Shown here in pieces: positions 42,587 through 51,986 of a stretch of 64,000 nucleotides of DNA. A program made the position numbers and the translations under genes. The notes under the pieces were generated by a model. The model was not told the DNA's origin. It ran no database searches and was given only the letters and a program-made list of their open reading frames with translations. Numbering within the stretch: position 1 is the first letter of the stretch; each line of letters begins with the position of its first letter. The DNA comes from Lichenicoccus sp965276875 (lineage in GTDB: Bacteria; Pseudomonadota; Alphaproteobacteria; Acetobacterales; Acetobacteraceae): positions 2,666,001-2,730,000 of the forward strand of contig NZ_OZ255701.1 of the NCBI RefSeq assembly GCF_965276875.1, given 5' to 3'.

Positions 42587-44008
42587 ATGCATGACCTGCT
42601 TGCGGTTGGCGCGACTGTTCTGCTGCCGGTGCGGATCATCCTCGCGATCGCGGTTACGCTGCATGCCCTGCGGACCAAGCGCGAGACCGGGGCGGCAATC
42701 GGCTGGATCGGGCTCGTGTGGCTGGCGCCGCTGTTCGGCACCTTCCTCTACATTACACTGGGCATCAACCGGGTGCGTCGGCTGGCCAAGCGGCTCAGCA
42801 GCCAGCGGCCCTGGAGCAGCGGCCGCGATAAGGCCGCGCAAACGCCAAAGCTTGAAAGCCATCTCGCCCCTCTGGTCGCGGCGGTCGGCAGGCTTACCGA
42901 GCGGCCGCTGCTCGCGGGCAATGCGATCCGCTGCCTGCATGACGGCGACAACGCCTATCCGGTGATGCTGGAGGCGATCGGCTCGGCGCGGCGCAGCCTG
43001 CTGCTGTGCTCCTACATCTTTCTCGAGGACCGAATCGGCGGCCGCTTCGTCGAGGCAATCGTCGCGGCACAGGCGCGCGGCGTTGCCGTGCGGGTGTTGG
43101 TGGATGGCTTCGGCAGCGGCTATTTCCGCCCGCGCGTGGCCCGCCGGTTGAGCGCGCAGGGGGTGCCGGTGGCGCGTTTCATGCACTCCGCGCTGCCTTG
43201 GCGGATGCCGTTCCTCAACCTGCGCACGCACAAGAAGATCCTGGTCGTCGATGGCACCGTGGGTTTCACCGGGGGTCTCAACATCGCCGCCCAGAACCTG
43301 CTTCGGGCGCGACCGCGTGACCCGGTGTCGGACATCCATTTCCGCGTGAGCGGACCGGTGGTGGAGCAGCTTACGGAGGCATTTGCCAAGGACTGGTCAT
43401 TCACCACCGGCGAGGAGCTCGATCAGGCGGTTTTTTATGTGTCGGACCACGCGGTGGCCGCCGGTTCCGCGTTCTGCCGGGTAATCACCTCGGGGCCGGA
43501 CTCCGACGTCGAGAAGATCGAGTTCGCGATCATGCAGGGGGTGGCCCTGGCGCGCCGCTCGGTGCGGATCATGACGCCGTATTTCCTGCCCGACGAGCGG
43601 CTGCTGACGGTGCTGGCGATGGCGGCAATGCGCGGCGTCGAGGTCGACCTGGTGTTGCCGCGGCAGAGCAACCACCGGTTGATAGACTGGGCGCGGACGC
43701 CGAACAATGCGCCGCTGCGTGCCGCTGGCGTGCGGATCTGGTTCTCCGATCCGCCGTTCAACCACTCCAAGCTGATGGTGGTGGACGAGGCCTGGTCGCT
43801 GATCGGCAGCGCCAACCAGGACGTGCGCAGCCTGCGGTTGAATTTCGAGCTCGATATCGAGGTCTATAACAGTGGTCTCGCGGGCGAGCTCGACCGGTTC
43901 ATGCGGGCGCATCGCCACACGCAGTGGGAGCCCATGCACGGGCATCGTCGCGGCTTTCTCGTCGGATTGCGCGACTCCGCGGCCCGCCTCATGCTGCCCT
44001 ATCTATGA
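42587..44008 (+). CDS. cls: Cardiolipin synthase
   Basis: A 473-residue membrane phospholipase-D-type enzyme making cardiolipin from phosphatidylglycerol. Two N-terminal membrane helices, then HKD motifs HKKILVVDGTVGFTGGLN and HSKLMVVDEAWSLIGSAN. RSLRLNFELDIEVYN at the end is typical of Cls. It is convergent with the endonuclease/phosphatase gene (6-base overlap). Confidence 0.95.
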   Translation: MHDLLAVGATVLLPVRIILAIAVTLHALRTKRETGAAIGWIGLVWLAPLFGTFLYITLGINRVRRLAKRLSSQRPWSSGRDKAAQTPKLESHLAPLVAAVGRLTERPLLAGNAIRCLHDGDNAYPVMLEAIGSARRSLLLCSYIFLEDRIGGRFVEAIVAAQARGVAVRVLVDGFGSGYFRPRVARRLSAQGVPVARFMHSALPWRMPFLNLRTHKKILVVDGTVGFTGGLNIAAQNLLRARPRDPVSDIHFRVSGPVVEQLTEAFAKDWSFTTGEELDQAVFYVSDHAVAAGSAFCRVITSGPDSDVEKIEFAIMQGVALARRSVRIMTPYFLPDERLLTVLAMAAMRGVEVDLVLPRQSNHRLIDWARTPNNAPLRAAGVRIWFSDPPFNHSKLMVVDEAWSLIGSANQDVRSLRLNFELDIEVYNSGLAGELDRFMRAHRHTQWEPMHGHRRGFLVGLRDSAARLMLPYL

Positions 44009-44599
44009 ACGCACCCGCAGCTCGACCATGATCGGGTGATGGTCGGACGGACGGTGCGGCAGGATCGCGGTGCGCTCGCACTCCAGCCCGCGTACCAGGC
44101 AGCGATCGAGCCTGACGCCGACCATGTCGGCCATGCGATGGGTCGGCCCGCGTGGCCCGACGTCGCGAAAGCCCGGCAGCAAGGCGGGTCCCACGAGATT
44201 GTAGTCGCCCAGCACGGCGCCGCAGCGTGGCAGGCGCTCGGCGATCAGCCGGAGCTGGCGCCGGTTCAGTACCTGGCCATGCGAGAGGTGCACGTTGGCG
44301 ACCGCGAAGGCGCCGCAATCGACGATCTGGCAAACCCGACGAACCAGGGCGCCTGGCTGCAGCGGCCAGACCGACGGTGGAGCAAGGAAGCCGCTCGGGC
44401 TCCAGCAGGCGACGCCGTGGATGCGTCCTGGCAGCGGCGACCGCGCATAGGCGCCGCCGACGCGGGACGGCAGATGATCGATTTCGCGGGTTGCCTCCTG
44501 CATGAGCAACAGGTGCGGCTGCTCGGCCTCGATGAGGGCCACGACATCGTCGATGGAGGCGCCAACCCGTCGCAGCAGATTCCAGCTGACGATCTTCAC
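44003..44599 (-). CDS. Endonuclease/exonuclease/phosphatase family protein
   Basis: A 198-residue EEP-fold protein. The N-terminus IVSWNLLRR gives the metal-binding Asn, then LLLMQEATREI (Glu), AVANVHLSHGQ, AVLGDYNLVGP (Asp/Asn) and a C-terminal RPSDHHPIMVEL (Asp-His). The start is GTG 44599, overlapping the stop of the transporter gene (GTGA). Shorter than most EEP enzymes but with all motifs; substrate unknown. Confidence 0.85.
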   Translation of the reverse strand: MKIVSWNLLRRVGASIDDVVALIEAEQPHLLLMQEATREIDHLPSRVGGAYARSPLPGRIHGVACWSPSGFLAPPSVWPLQPGALVRRVCQIVDCGAFAVANVHLSHGQVLNRRQLRLIAERLPRCGAVLGDYNLVGPALLPGFRDVGPRGPTHRMADMVGVRLDRCLVRGLECERTAILPHRPSDHHPIMVELRVRS

Positions 44600-45636
44600 A
44601 GGAGCTCTTCCGTGACCGGAGTGCTGCCGGCAAATTCGATGGCCAGGGTATAGCCGACGCCGAGCAGCACCGGGCCGAGGAAGATGCCAAGGCCGCCGAA
44701 CGCCAGCACGCCGCCGAGTACGCCGAGCACGGTCAGCAAATAGGGCAATTGCGCGCCGCGCGAGATGAACATCGGCCGGATGATATGGTCGGCGCCGGAG
44801 ATCGCGACGACACCGTAGACCGCGAGCACGATCCCCCAGGCCAGCCGATGGGTCAGCGCCAGCCAGACCGCGGCCGGCACCCACACCAGCGGCGCCCCGA
44901 TCGGCAGCACCGCGAAGAAGGCCGCCATGCCGCCGAACAGGACCGGGCTGGGGACGTTGGCGATGGCGAAGCCGATGCCGGTCAGGATGCCCTGGACGAT
45001 GGCGGTGCCGAGAATGCCATAGACTGTGCCGCGCACGGTGTTGCCGGTGACGGTGAGCAGCCGGTCGGCGTAGGGCCCGGCGATGCGACGGATGATGGCG
45101 GCGACGTGCGCGCCCAGCGATTCGCCGCCGACCCAGAAGAAGAAGGCGATGAACAGCGCCAGCACCAGCTGCAACAGGCCGCTGGCGAGCTGCACCAGCA
45201 GGTTCAGCGCGCGCCCGGCGATATCGCCGAGATAGGGCTGCACCGAAGCACCGGCGGCTGACAGGTCGGCGGACCATTTGCTCCAGGTCTGCGCCACCTG
45301 ATGACCGATCACGGGCGTGTTCTCGACCCAGTGCGGCGGCCCCGGCAGGTGCATCCTGAACGCGGTCTCGACCCAGTGGACGATCCACGGGGCGTCCTGG
45401 ACTCCCTCGGACGTAACCAGGCCCAGCGGCAGCACCACCAGCAGCGCGGTCAGGATCATCATCAAGGCTGCGGCGGTGTAGCGACCCGAACGCAGTGCCA
45501 GGTGCTTGTAGACCGGCCAGGTGGTGAAGGTCAGGATTGCCGCCCAGAGCAGGGCGGAGAAGAACGGGTAGAGAACGATGATACAGCCGGCGGCGACGCC
45601 GCCGAGCAGCAGACCCATCATGATTCGCTCTGGCAT
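44596..45636 (-). CDS. AI-2E family transporter
   Basis: A 346-residue membrane protein of the AI-2E (PerM/YdiK) family with about eight helices. Central FIAFFFWVGGESLGAHV, GILTGIGFAIANVPSPVLFG and LPIGAPLVWVPAAVWLAL are typical. The exported substrate is unknown. The ATG at 45636 is chosen; the upstream frame is not supported. The next gene overlaps its stop. Confidence 0.9.
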   Translation of the reverse strand: MPERIMMGLLLGGVAAGCIIVLYPFFSALLWAAILTFTTWPVYKHLALRSGRYTAAALMMILTALLVVLPLGLVTSEGVQDAPWIVHWVETAFRMHLPGPPHWVENTPVIGHQVAQTWSKWSADLSAAGASVQPYLGDIAGRALNLLVQLASGLLQLVLALFIAFFFWVGGESLGAHVAAIIRRIAGPYADRLLTVTGNTVRGTVYGILGTAIVQGILTGIGFAIANVPSPVLFGGMAAFFAVLPIGAPLVWVPAAVWLALTHRLAWGIVLAVYGVVAISGADHIIRPMFISRGAQLPYLLTVLGVLGGVLAFGGLGIFLGPVLLGVGYTLAIEFAGSTPVTEELL

Positions 45637-45895
45637 AAGCACCTTTCGCCCCCCGGGAAGCCTGGAGCAAGTAGGACGTCGCCTCCGATCAAGCGAGCCT
45701 TTGGTGTGCCTGCTGCGTGCTTTGGGGGCCACGCGGCGACCCTTTGGTGTTTCGTGAAAAAAACAAAGTTGCGATCCCTGTGGACAGAACCGCTTGGTTA
45801 ACGTTTTATTGATGTATGCAGCGCCATCGCGGCGTGGCGTCCAGGTTTTTCGATAGGGGTCTGCCGCACGTGCGTGCGAGTTCAAGGAAGACACG

Positions 45896-46777
45896 ATGCG
45901 TCTGAACGAAATCGGCCAGCAGCTGCGGGCGTATCGGCTGGAGTCCGGCATGCGGGCCGAGGAGATTGCCGCCCGCCTCGGGGTCTCCCGGGCGGCGCTG
46001 TATCGCTACGAGAAGGGCGAGGTGATCAAGCTGGATACCGTCCAGCGGCTCGCCGAGCTGCTCAAGATCTCGCCGCTCTCGCTACTGGGCATCGGCGTCG
46101 AATATTACAGCCGCACCATCGGCTTCTTCGAGCGGGTGCGTCAGCTCGAGGAGACTGCCGATCAGGTGCTCCAGGTCGGCGAGCCGCTTTGCTATCTGGT
46201 CACCTCGGAGGCCTATGACAGCGTGCTGGTCCAGGTCTCCGCCGAGGTCGCCGAGCAGGCGGGCAGCGATTCGCCGACCGTCAAGGCCCTGTCCGAGCAG
46301 GTGCTGGGCATCATGAGCGCACGCAAGCGGGCCTATCAGATGCGCCGTCCGAACCTGATCACGATGATCTCCGAGCCGGTAATGCAGCGCTTCCTCGAGC
46401 AGGGCGTGGCCGACAGCCTGCCGCTCAGCGGCGGCTTGCGCGTGCTCTGTCGCAAGGTCGCGGCGGCCGAGGTCGAGACCATCGCCGCCATGCTGGAAAC
46501 CGAGCCGATGGGTCTCCAGTTCAGCCTGATCCCGGGCGGCGAGCTCAGCACCAATTGCAGTCTGCTGCGCCAGCGCGACCGCGCGACCCTGGTGATCAAC
46601 CCCTTCCGCAGCGACGCCAGTTGCGTCAATGCGAGCGGAGTCGCCCTGGTCACCAGTGCGCCGGAGGCGGTCACCTCGCATCAGCGGGTGGCCGAAACGA
46701 TGTGGCGGGACAGCCTGAAGGGCGCCGCAGCGGCCCGGCGGGTCAGGGAGCTGCTTGCGGGTTACGCCGCGCAGTGA
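45896..46777 (+). CDS. XRE-family regulator with long C-terminal domain
   Basis: A 293-residue protein with an N-terminal XRE helix-turn-helix (LRAYRLESGMRAEEIAARLG, then VSRAALYRYEKGEVIKLDTV). The C-terminal 220 residues resemble a sensor domain used by regulators of surface or metabolic genes, but I cannot name it. The 259-base gap before it contains TTGGTTAA and TATTGATGTATGCAG, possible promoter pieces. A hairpin CCGTC/GACGG sits between it and sseA. Confidence 0.82.
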   Translation: MRLNEIGQQLRAYRLESGMRAEEIAARLGVSRAALYRYEKGEVIKLDTVQRLAELLKISPLSLLGIGVEYYSRTIGFFERVRQLEETADQVLQVGEPLCYLVTSEAYDSVLVQVSAEVAEQAGSDSPTVKALSEQVLGIMSARKRAYQMRRPNLITMISEPVMQRFLEQGVADSLPLSGGLRVLCRKVAAAEVETIAAMLETEPMGLQFSLIPGGELSTNCSLLRQRDRATLVINPFRSDASCVNASGVALVTSAPEAVTSHQRVAETMWRDSLKGAAAARRVRELLAGYAAQ

Positions 46778-46816
46778 TCTGTTGAGGCCGTCTTTGTCTG
46801 GACGGTCCGCACCCTG

Positions 46817-47662
46817 ATGACCCCTCTGATTACGCCGCATGCGCTGTATCGCATTCTCGGCGCGCGCGATCTGGTCCTGTTCGACTCGACGGTTCTGCTG
46901 CCCGGCGAGAGCTTCGATCCCGAAGCGGATTTCCTGCACGCCCACATTCCCGGCGCGCGCCGCTTCGACGTTGAGCGCTTCTCCGACCCCGAGGGCACGC
47001 TCCCGCACATGGTCCCGAGCCAGGCCCGGTTCGCCCGTCTGGCTGGTGAAGCCGGCATCGACAATGACAGCCACGTGGTCCTCTACGACAAGGCCGGTCT
47101 GGTCGGCGCCGCGCGGGCCTGGTGGCTGCTCGGGTTGTTCGGCCATGATCGCGTCCAGGTTCTCGACGGCGGCTTGGCAGCCTGGCGGGCGGAATCGCTG
47201 CCATTGGAGCAAAGCGAGGCCGCGCCTGCGCCTGCCCGCACCTTCCGGCCGCGGCTTCGTGCCGAGCGCCTGGTCGGTCTCGGCGACATGATCGCCATCG
47301 CCGCCGGCGAGCGCACGGCCGTGGTCATAGATGCGCGCAGCCGCGCCCGTTTCGACGGCCGCGCGCCGGAGCCGCGTCCCGGTCTGCCGGGCGGTCACAT
47401 ACCGGGCAGCGCCAGCCTGCCGTTCACCGACCTGCAGGACGCCGACAAGCGGCTGCTGCCGCCAGAGGCGCTGCGCGCACGCTTCAACGAGGCGGGGATC
47501 GATGGCAGCCTGGATGTGGTGACGAGTTGCGGCTCCGGCCTGACCGCCTCGGTGCTCTCGCTCGGCCTGTGCGTGGCCGGCCTGCCGCCAGGTGCGATGT
47601 TCGATGGCTCCTGGACCGAATGGGCCAGCCATCCGGAGCTGCCGAGGGAGACCTCCTCGTGA
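46817..47662 (+). CDS. sseA: 3-mercaptopyruvate-type sulfurtransferase
   Basis: A 281-residue two-domain rhodanese. The catalytic loop is CGSGLTAS (about residues 240-247), typical of MST-type enzymes; DARSRARFDGR and GGHIPGSASLPF are the second-domain motifs. Its stop overlaps the GTG start of metC (GTGA), so the two sulfur-amino-acid genes are coupled. Confidence 0.93.
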   Translation: MTPLITPHALYRILGARDLVLFDSTVLLPGESFDPEADFLHAHIPGARRFDVERFSDPEGTLPHMVPSQARFARLAGEAGIDNDSHVVLYDKAGLVGAARAWWLLGLFGHDRVQVLDGGLAAWRAESLPLEQSEAAPAPARTFRPRLRAERLVGLGDMIAIAAGERTAVVIDARSRARFDGRAPEPRPGLPGGHIPGSASLPFTDLQDADKRLLPPEALRARFNEAGIDGSLDVVTSCGSGLTASVLSLGLCVAGLPPGAMFDGSWTEWASHPELPRETSS

Positions 47663-48906
47663 CATGGTTGGGCGCCCCCGTCGACGGCGCGCGGGTCGGC
47701 GCAAGCTGGAATAGCCTGTCGAGTCGGATGGTGCGGGCGGCGCGGCATGCCGGCGGCGATGGCGCGGACGGGCCGGAGGACGGCTTCATCAATCCGCCGG
47801 TGACGCGCGGCTCGACGGTCCTGTTCCCCAGTCTGCAGGCGCTCCGCGAGCGCGGCTCGCTGCGTTACGGCCACGAGCTGACCTACGGCGCCTGCGGCAC
47901 GCCGACGCAGTTCCACCTGGAAGCGGTGATCGCCGAAATCGAGGGCGGCACCCACAGCCAGATTGTCTCGTCAGGCCTGGCCGCGGTGACCACGCCGCTG
48001 CTCGCCTTTCTTGCCGCCGGCGGCCATTGCCTGATGCCGGATTGCGTCTACGGCCCGACCCGCCGTTTCTGCGGCACCATGCTCCGCCGTATGGGGGTCG
48101 AGACCAGCTTTTACGAACCGATGCTCTCGGAGCCGGACCTGCGCGCGCTGCTGCGCCCCAACACCCAGGTGGTGTTCGTCGAAAGCCCGGGCAGCCACAG
48201 CTTCGAGGTGCAGGACGTGCCGATGATCGCGCGGGTGGCGCACGCGCATGGTGCGAAGCTGCTGGTCGACAACACCTGGGGCATCCATGTTTTTCAGCCG
48301 TTCGCGCATGGCGCGGACGTCTCGATCCAGGCGCTCACCAAATATGCCGGCGGCCATGCCGACCTGGTGGTGGGTGCCGTGACCGTGGCCGACGACCGCA
48401 CTTGGCACGCCGTACGCGACGCAGCACTCCAGCTTGGCCAGTATGCCAGTCCCGACGATTGCTGGCTCACGTTGCGCGGTCTGCGCACCTTGGGGGTGCG
48501 CCTCGAGCGGCAGTCACGCTCGGCGCTGCTGGTGGCGGAATGGTTCGCCGGACGCGATGAGGTGGCCCGTGTGCTGCACCCGGCACTCCCCGGCTCTCCC
48601 GGCCACGAATTCTGGCTGCGCGACTTCACGGGTGCCAGCAGCCTGTTCGGCGTGGTGTTCCGCCCCGGGTTCGATGCTGCCGCGGTGGATGCGATGGTCG
48701 ACGCCCTGGGCGTGTTCGGCATCGGCGAGTCGTGGGGCGGCTATGAGAGCCTGGCCCTGCCAAGCAATCCGACCATCACCCGAACCCTGGAATCGAGCCG
48801 CTTCGAGGGGCCGGCCTGTCGCTTCCATATCGGCCTGGAGGACCCTGAGGAGCTGATCGCCGATCTCGAGGGCGGCCTCGCCGTGTTGCGCGCCGCCTCG
48901 GAATGA
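47659..48906 (+). CDS. metC: Cystathionine beta-lyase
   Basis: A 415-residue PLP enzyme that cleaves cystathionine (or cysteine) to homocysteine, pyruvate and ammonia. PLP Lys is in SIQALTKYAGGHADLVVGAV; YGPTRRFCGTML and FVESPGSHSFEVQD fit MetC. The start GTG 47659 overlaps sseA; ATG 47728 is a possible later start. Confidence 0.9.
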   Translation: MTWLGAPVDGARVGASWNSLSSRMVRAARHAGGDGADGPEDGFINPPVTRGSTVLFPSLQALRERGSLRYGHELTYGACGTPTQFHLEAVIAEIEGGTHSQIVSSGLAAVTTPLLAFLAAGGHCLMPDCVYGPTRRFCGTMLRRMGVETSFYEPMLSEPDLRALLRPNTQVVFVESPGSHSFEVQDVPMIARVAHAHGAKLLVDNTWGIHVFQPFAHGADVSIQALTKYAGGHADLVVGAVTVADDRTWHAVRDAALQLGQYASPDDCWLTLRGLRTLGVRLERQSRSALLVAEWFAGRDEVARVLHPALPGSPGHEFWLRDFTGASSLFGVVFRPGFDAAAVDAMVDALGVFGIGESWGGYESLALPSNPTITRTLESSRFEGPACRFHIGLEDPEELIADLEGGLAVLRAASE

Positions 48907-48909
48907 CTG

Positions 48910-50916
48910 TTACGGCGGCGGCCGTAACGGTCGCGCCTGTGGAGGGCTCGGCGCCTGCGGCCCGCGCATCGGCTGCATTGGCCGCTGCATCGGCATGGGA
49001 CGTATTGCCGGCATCGGCATGGGACGCGGTGCCGGCATCGGCATGGGACGTATTGCCGGCATCGGCATGGGACGTATTGCCGGCATCGGCATGGGACGTA
49101 TTGCCGGCATCGGCATGGGACGTATTGCCGGCATCGGCATGGGACGCGGTGCCATCATGCGAGGCTCCTGCAATCTGGGCTCCTGCAATCTGCGCACCGG
49201 CGGCTCAAACACGTGAGGGCGGAGGACCTGCGGGGCCGGGGCAGGCCGCGGCGGCTGCGGTCGCGCTGGGAGTCGCTCCGGCCCCGGACGTGGTCCGATA
49301 ACCTGCGGCAGTGGCATGTGCGGTGCTGCCGGTCTTGGTGCTGCCGGGCGGGGCGCCAAATCGGGGAGCATCGCGCCGCGCGGTTCGATCGCCGGTTGCA
49401 AGCGGTTGGCTTCATGCGGGCGCAGTGGCGGAGGGCCGCCATATACCGGCCGCGGCGGCGGCCCTGGCGCATGCGGACGCGCGGGCATACCCGCGATCCC
49501 GAGGCGGTGGGCCACGCGGGGAGTGATGCCGTGGGTCTCCGTCGTCGGATGCACCGGCACGCTGCCACGCACCGCCTGTATGGACGCGGCCTGCCGGAAT
49601 GCGAGTGCCCGCTTGCTGCCGATGCCGTAGCCGACATGCCGGATCGGTTGCGAACGCGCCATCGCCGCCGCTGGTGCGATGGTCGCGGCGTCCCGGTTCA
49701 TGAAGCCGCCATGCCCTCGATCATGGTCCTTGTCGCGCCATTGCGCGTGATGCCATCCGGCGCCCGGATTGAGGCGGCCGAGATAACGACGGCTGCCCCT
49801 ATAGGGCGGCGTATAGGCTTCGTGCGGACCCAGCGGCACCCAGCCGACATCGCCGTGTCGCGACCGTAGTGAGGCGGCTAGGACGCCTGCGGCAACCCCG
49901 ACGGCGGCGCCGGCCACGACGAAGTCGACCAGCGCCGGTGCGTACACCGGCTCGCCACGATCCTCGCGCGCTTCCTCCCCCGGCACCCAGCACCAGCGTG
50001 GGCCGATCTGCGCCCAGCGGCCATAGTGAAATGGCGCAAAACCCCAGGGTTCGCTGTCCACCCAGGTCCAGCCCCATGGCTCGACGTAGGACCAGCTGCC
50101 GTCCCTATACGGCACCCAGTCCGGTGCCACCTGCGGATACCAGACCTCGCCATAGCTTGGGCTGCTCTGCCATGAACCATATTGCGAGAGGTCCTGCGCG
50201 CCGGTCATGCCCTGCACGATTTCTGGCGCGTTCAGCGGCACGCTATAACGTGACAACATCGCCGTGAGGAACGGATCGTAGGAGGGCAGCGGCTCCACAT
50301 CGCCCTGCACGCTGCCCTGACCACCGGTTGCGACGGCTATCTGTCCGGGACCGACACGAAGCGCCAGGTCGCCGCTTGTCAGTTGTGCTGCCCCGCGCAC
50401 CACCACGAGCCGGGTCGGCGTCGCAGCGTCGCCGGCCAACACCTCATATTCGCCGTCCGTCGCAACCTGCACCGCACCACGGGGTGTATTGAGCGTGTAG
50501 GTCTCGCCGGGCCGGACATGGCGCAAGTCGAGAAACACTGCACCTTGCGGCTCTTCCGCTACCAGGGTCTGCTCATCGAGCGTTGCGAGATCGAACTCGC
50601 TGCGATCCGCCAGGACGATGACGCTCTCGCCGACATCGATTTCGGCCTGCGCCTGCGGTTGTGTCCACAGCGAATCGCCGGATACGAACGGAAAGTTGAG
50701 CACGGCCGGCGTCCATTGCGTGATGCCTGCATTGTGCGTCGAGACGTCGCCGACCAGCCGTGCCAGCCGTCCGACGCGTGCTGGCGGATCGCTTCCACCC
50801 TGGGCCCCAACGTCCTGACCCCTGGTCGGCGGCGCCGTCCCAAACATTGCGGCCCCGGCCAAGCTGGTCGCTGCCAGCCATGACGCCAGCCGAGACAATC
50901 TCGAAGTCCCACGCAT
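48910..50916 (-). CDS. Secreted FecR/DUF6600-type protein with Pro-rich repeats
   Basis: A 668-residue exported protein. Signal peptide (about 1-32), then a FecR-like region (ARVGRLARLVGDVS, VIVLADRSEFDLATL, LNTPRGAVQVATDGEYEVL). A DUF6600-like tail follows with aromatic WSYVEPWGWTWVDSEPWGFA. The C-terminal third is Pro-, Arg- and His-rich and ends in seven tandem RPMPMPAI-type octapeptides coded by a 24-bp minisatellite. It is probably anchored in the cell wall or periplasm; role unknown. ATG 50916 is chosen over GTG 50925. Confidence 0.82.
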   Translation of the reverse strand: MRGTSRLSRLASWLAATSLAGAAMFGTAPPTRGQDVGAQGGSDPPARVGRLARLVGDVSTHNAGITQWTPAVLNFPFVSGDSLWTQPQAQAEIDVGESVIVLADRSEFDLATLDEQTLVAEEPQGAVFLDLRHVRPGETYTLNTPRGAVQVATDGEYEVLAGDAATPTRLVVVRGAAQLTSGDLALRVGPGQIAVATGGQGSVQGDVEPLPSYDPFLTAMLSRYSVPLNAPEIVQGMTGAQDLSQYGSWQSSPSYGEVWYPQVAPDWVPYRDGSWSYVEPWGWTWVDSEPWGFAPFHYGRWAQIGPRWCWVPGEEAREDRGEPVYAPALVDFVVAGAAVGVAAGVLAASLRSRHGDVGWVPLGPHEAYTPPYRGSRRYLGRLNPGAGWHHAQWRDKDHDRGHGGFMNRDAATIAPAAAMARSQPIRHVGYGIGSKRALAFRQAASIQAVRGSVPVHPTTETHGITPRVAHRLGIAGMPARPHAPGPPPRPVYGGPPPLRPHEANRLQPAIEPRGAMLPDLAPRPAAPRPAAPHMPLPQVIGPRPGPERLPARPQPPRPAPAPQVLRPHVFEPPVRRLQEPRLQEPRMMAPRPMPMPAIRPMPMPAIRPMPMPAIRPMPMPAIRPMPMPAPRPMPMPAIRPMPMQRPMQPMRGPQAPSPPQARPLRPPP
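48987..49154 (-). repeat. 24-bp tandem repeat, seven units
   Basis: Seven head-to-tail units of 24 bases built on GCATCGGCATGGGACG. Units differ mainly at one triplet pair (TATTGCC versus CGGTGCC). On the minus strand they encode RPMPMPAI, with variant RPMPMPAP. Being in-frame, changes in unit number keep the protein open. Confidence 0.9.
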
Positions 50917-50988
50917 ACGCGGCACCGCTCGTCAGCCCATCAACGCGCAGGATGCCGCCAGATTGGGGTCATTCGATGGCATGCACGA

Positions 50989-51219
50989 TCAATGCGACTT
51001 GCCGCGTCCCGTCGCCTGCTGCAGCGCATCGATGCGCTTGGAGGCGTCCGCCTTGTTCAGGCTGGCGTCGAACGGCTCGTTGGCTTCCGCGCAAAGTGTC
51101 TTGAGGTAGGAGGCCTGCGCACCGGTCATGCTCTCCTCGCCAGTGGCCCAATCATCGGGGTTCTTCTCGGTGTTCGACGGCAAAGCCTGCTCGTCCACCG
51201 CATCCTTGGGTTTGTCCAT
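50989..51219 (-). CDS. DUF3072 domain protein
   Basis: A 76-residue protein matching DUF3072: NPDDWATGEESMTGAQASYL, then KTLCAEANEPFDASLNKADA and SKRIDALQ. These are short cytoplasmic proteins of unknown function. ATG 51219 is used; the in-frame TTG at 51264 would add 15 residues. Confidence 0.85.
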   Translation of the reverse strand: MDKPKDAVDEQALPSNTEKNPDDWATGEESMTGAQASYLKTLCAEANEPFDASLNKADASKRIDALQQATGRGKSH

Positions 51220-51369
51220 GCCGAGCCAACGCACGAGTTCCTGTTTGGTTCCGAGCCGCGCCAACCGCTTTCATGGGCCGGAAGATCGATCATGTGCTCG
51301 ATTGCCCCCGACGAACTCACCAGCCTTGCGGGAACGATGGGACCTAAACTGAAGCAGGATCAGGCAACA

Positions 51370-51882
51370 TCATTCATCCTGACCGACAAACAAGCTATCA
51401 ACCAGTCCGCTCGGACCTCTCAGCTGAGCGTAGCGAAGGCGGTTCTCTCGGGTAAGGACGTCCTTGATTTCGAAGTAACGCCGCTGGAGATCGTCCCATT
51501 GATCGAAGCGTTCCGAAGCGCCCAACAGGTCTCCTGAGTCGCCCCATTTGAGGACGCCGGGCGTCTCATTCATTTTGTACCAGTTTCCTTCGAGACTGAC
51601 CTTGTACTCGCGGCCCCGGATCGAGCCGAGGGCACGAACCTGGTCATGATCCTCAGGTTTGAAGGCCAAGAGCTGTTGGCTATGCTGATCCTCAAGGAAC
51701 AGCCGGCCGCACTTCTGACATTGATACATCTCACGATGATAGTCCCAGTACGCATTATCGATCTGTTCGGCAGTCATCCGATCAAGATCGGCATAATCCT
51801 GATCCGCGACGTAGCGCGCCTTGTAGGGCAGGCAATCGGTCTGGTCCCGAATAACGTGCCCGCATGGACAAAGGAAATGCAT
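51370..51882 (-). CDS. Zinc-ribbon-containing hypothetical protein
   Basis: A 170-residue protein with two CxxC-like knuckles, FLCPCGHVI (Cys5 and Cys7) and MYQCQKCGRLF, giving a plausible zinc ribbon. The rest is alternating charged and aromatic, ending DSLFVGQDE. ATG 51882 (MHFLCPCGHVI) is preferred over the longer frame. Unknown function. Confidence 0.75.
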   Translation of the reverse strand: MHFLCPCGHVIRDQTDCLPYKARYVADQDYADLDRMTAEQIDNAYWDYHREMYQCQKCGRLFLEDQHSQQLLAFKPEDHDQVRALGSIRGREYKVSLEGNWYKMNETPGVLKWGDSGDLLGASERFDQWDDLQRRYFEIKDVLTRENRLRYAQLRGPSGLVDSLFVGQDE

Positions 51883-51986
51883 AGTGCCCTCGATCTGCTT
51901 CGCGTTCTTGAACACCGTGTTACTCAAGGATCGTGTTGGTCTCGTGCTTGTCATGAAAACTGCGCAGCCGATCATCAAAGGCGACG

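Noticed and set aside
48987..49154. CRISPR-like regular repeats
   Set aside because: Units are directly adjacent without spacers and encode an in-frame octapeptide.
50992..51537. Plus-strand frame of 181 codons
   Set aside because: It covers the minus-strand DUF3072 and zinc-ribbon genes, which have family support or zinc motifs.
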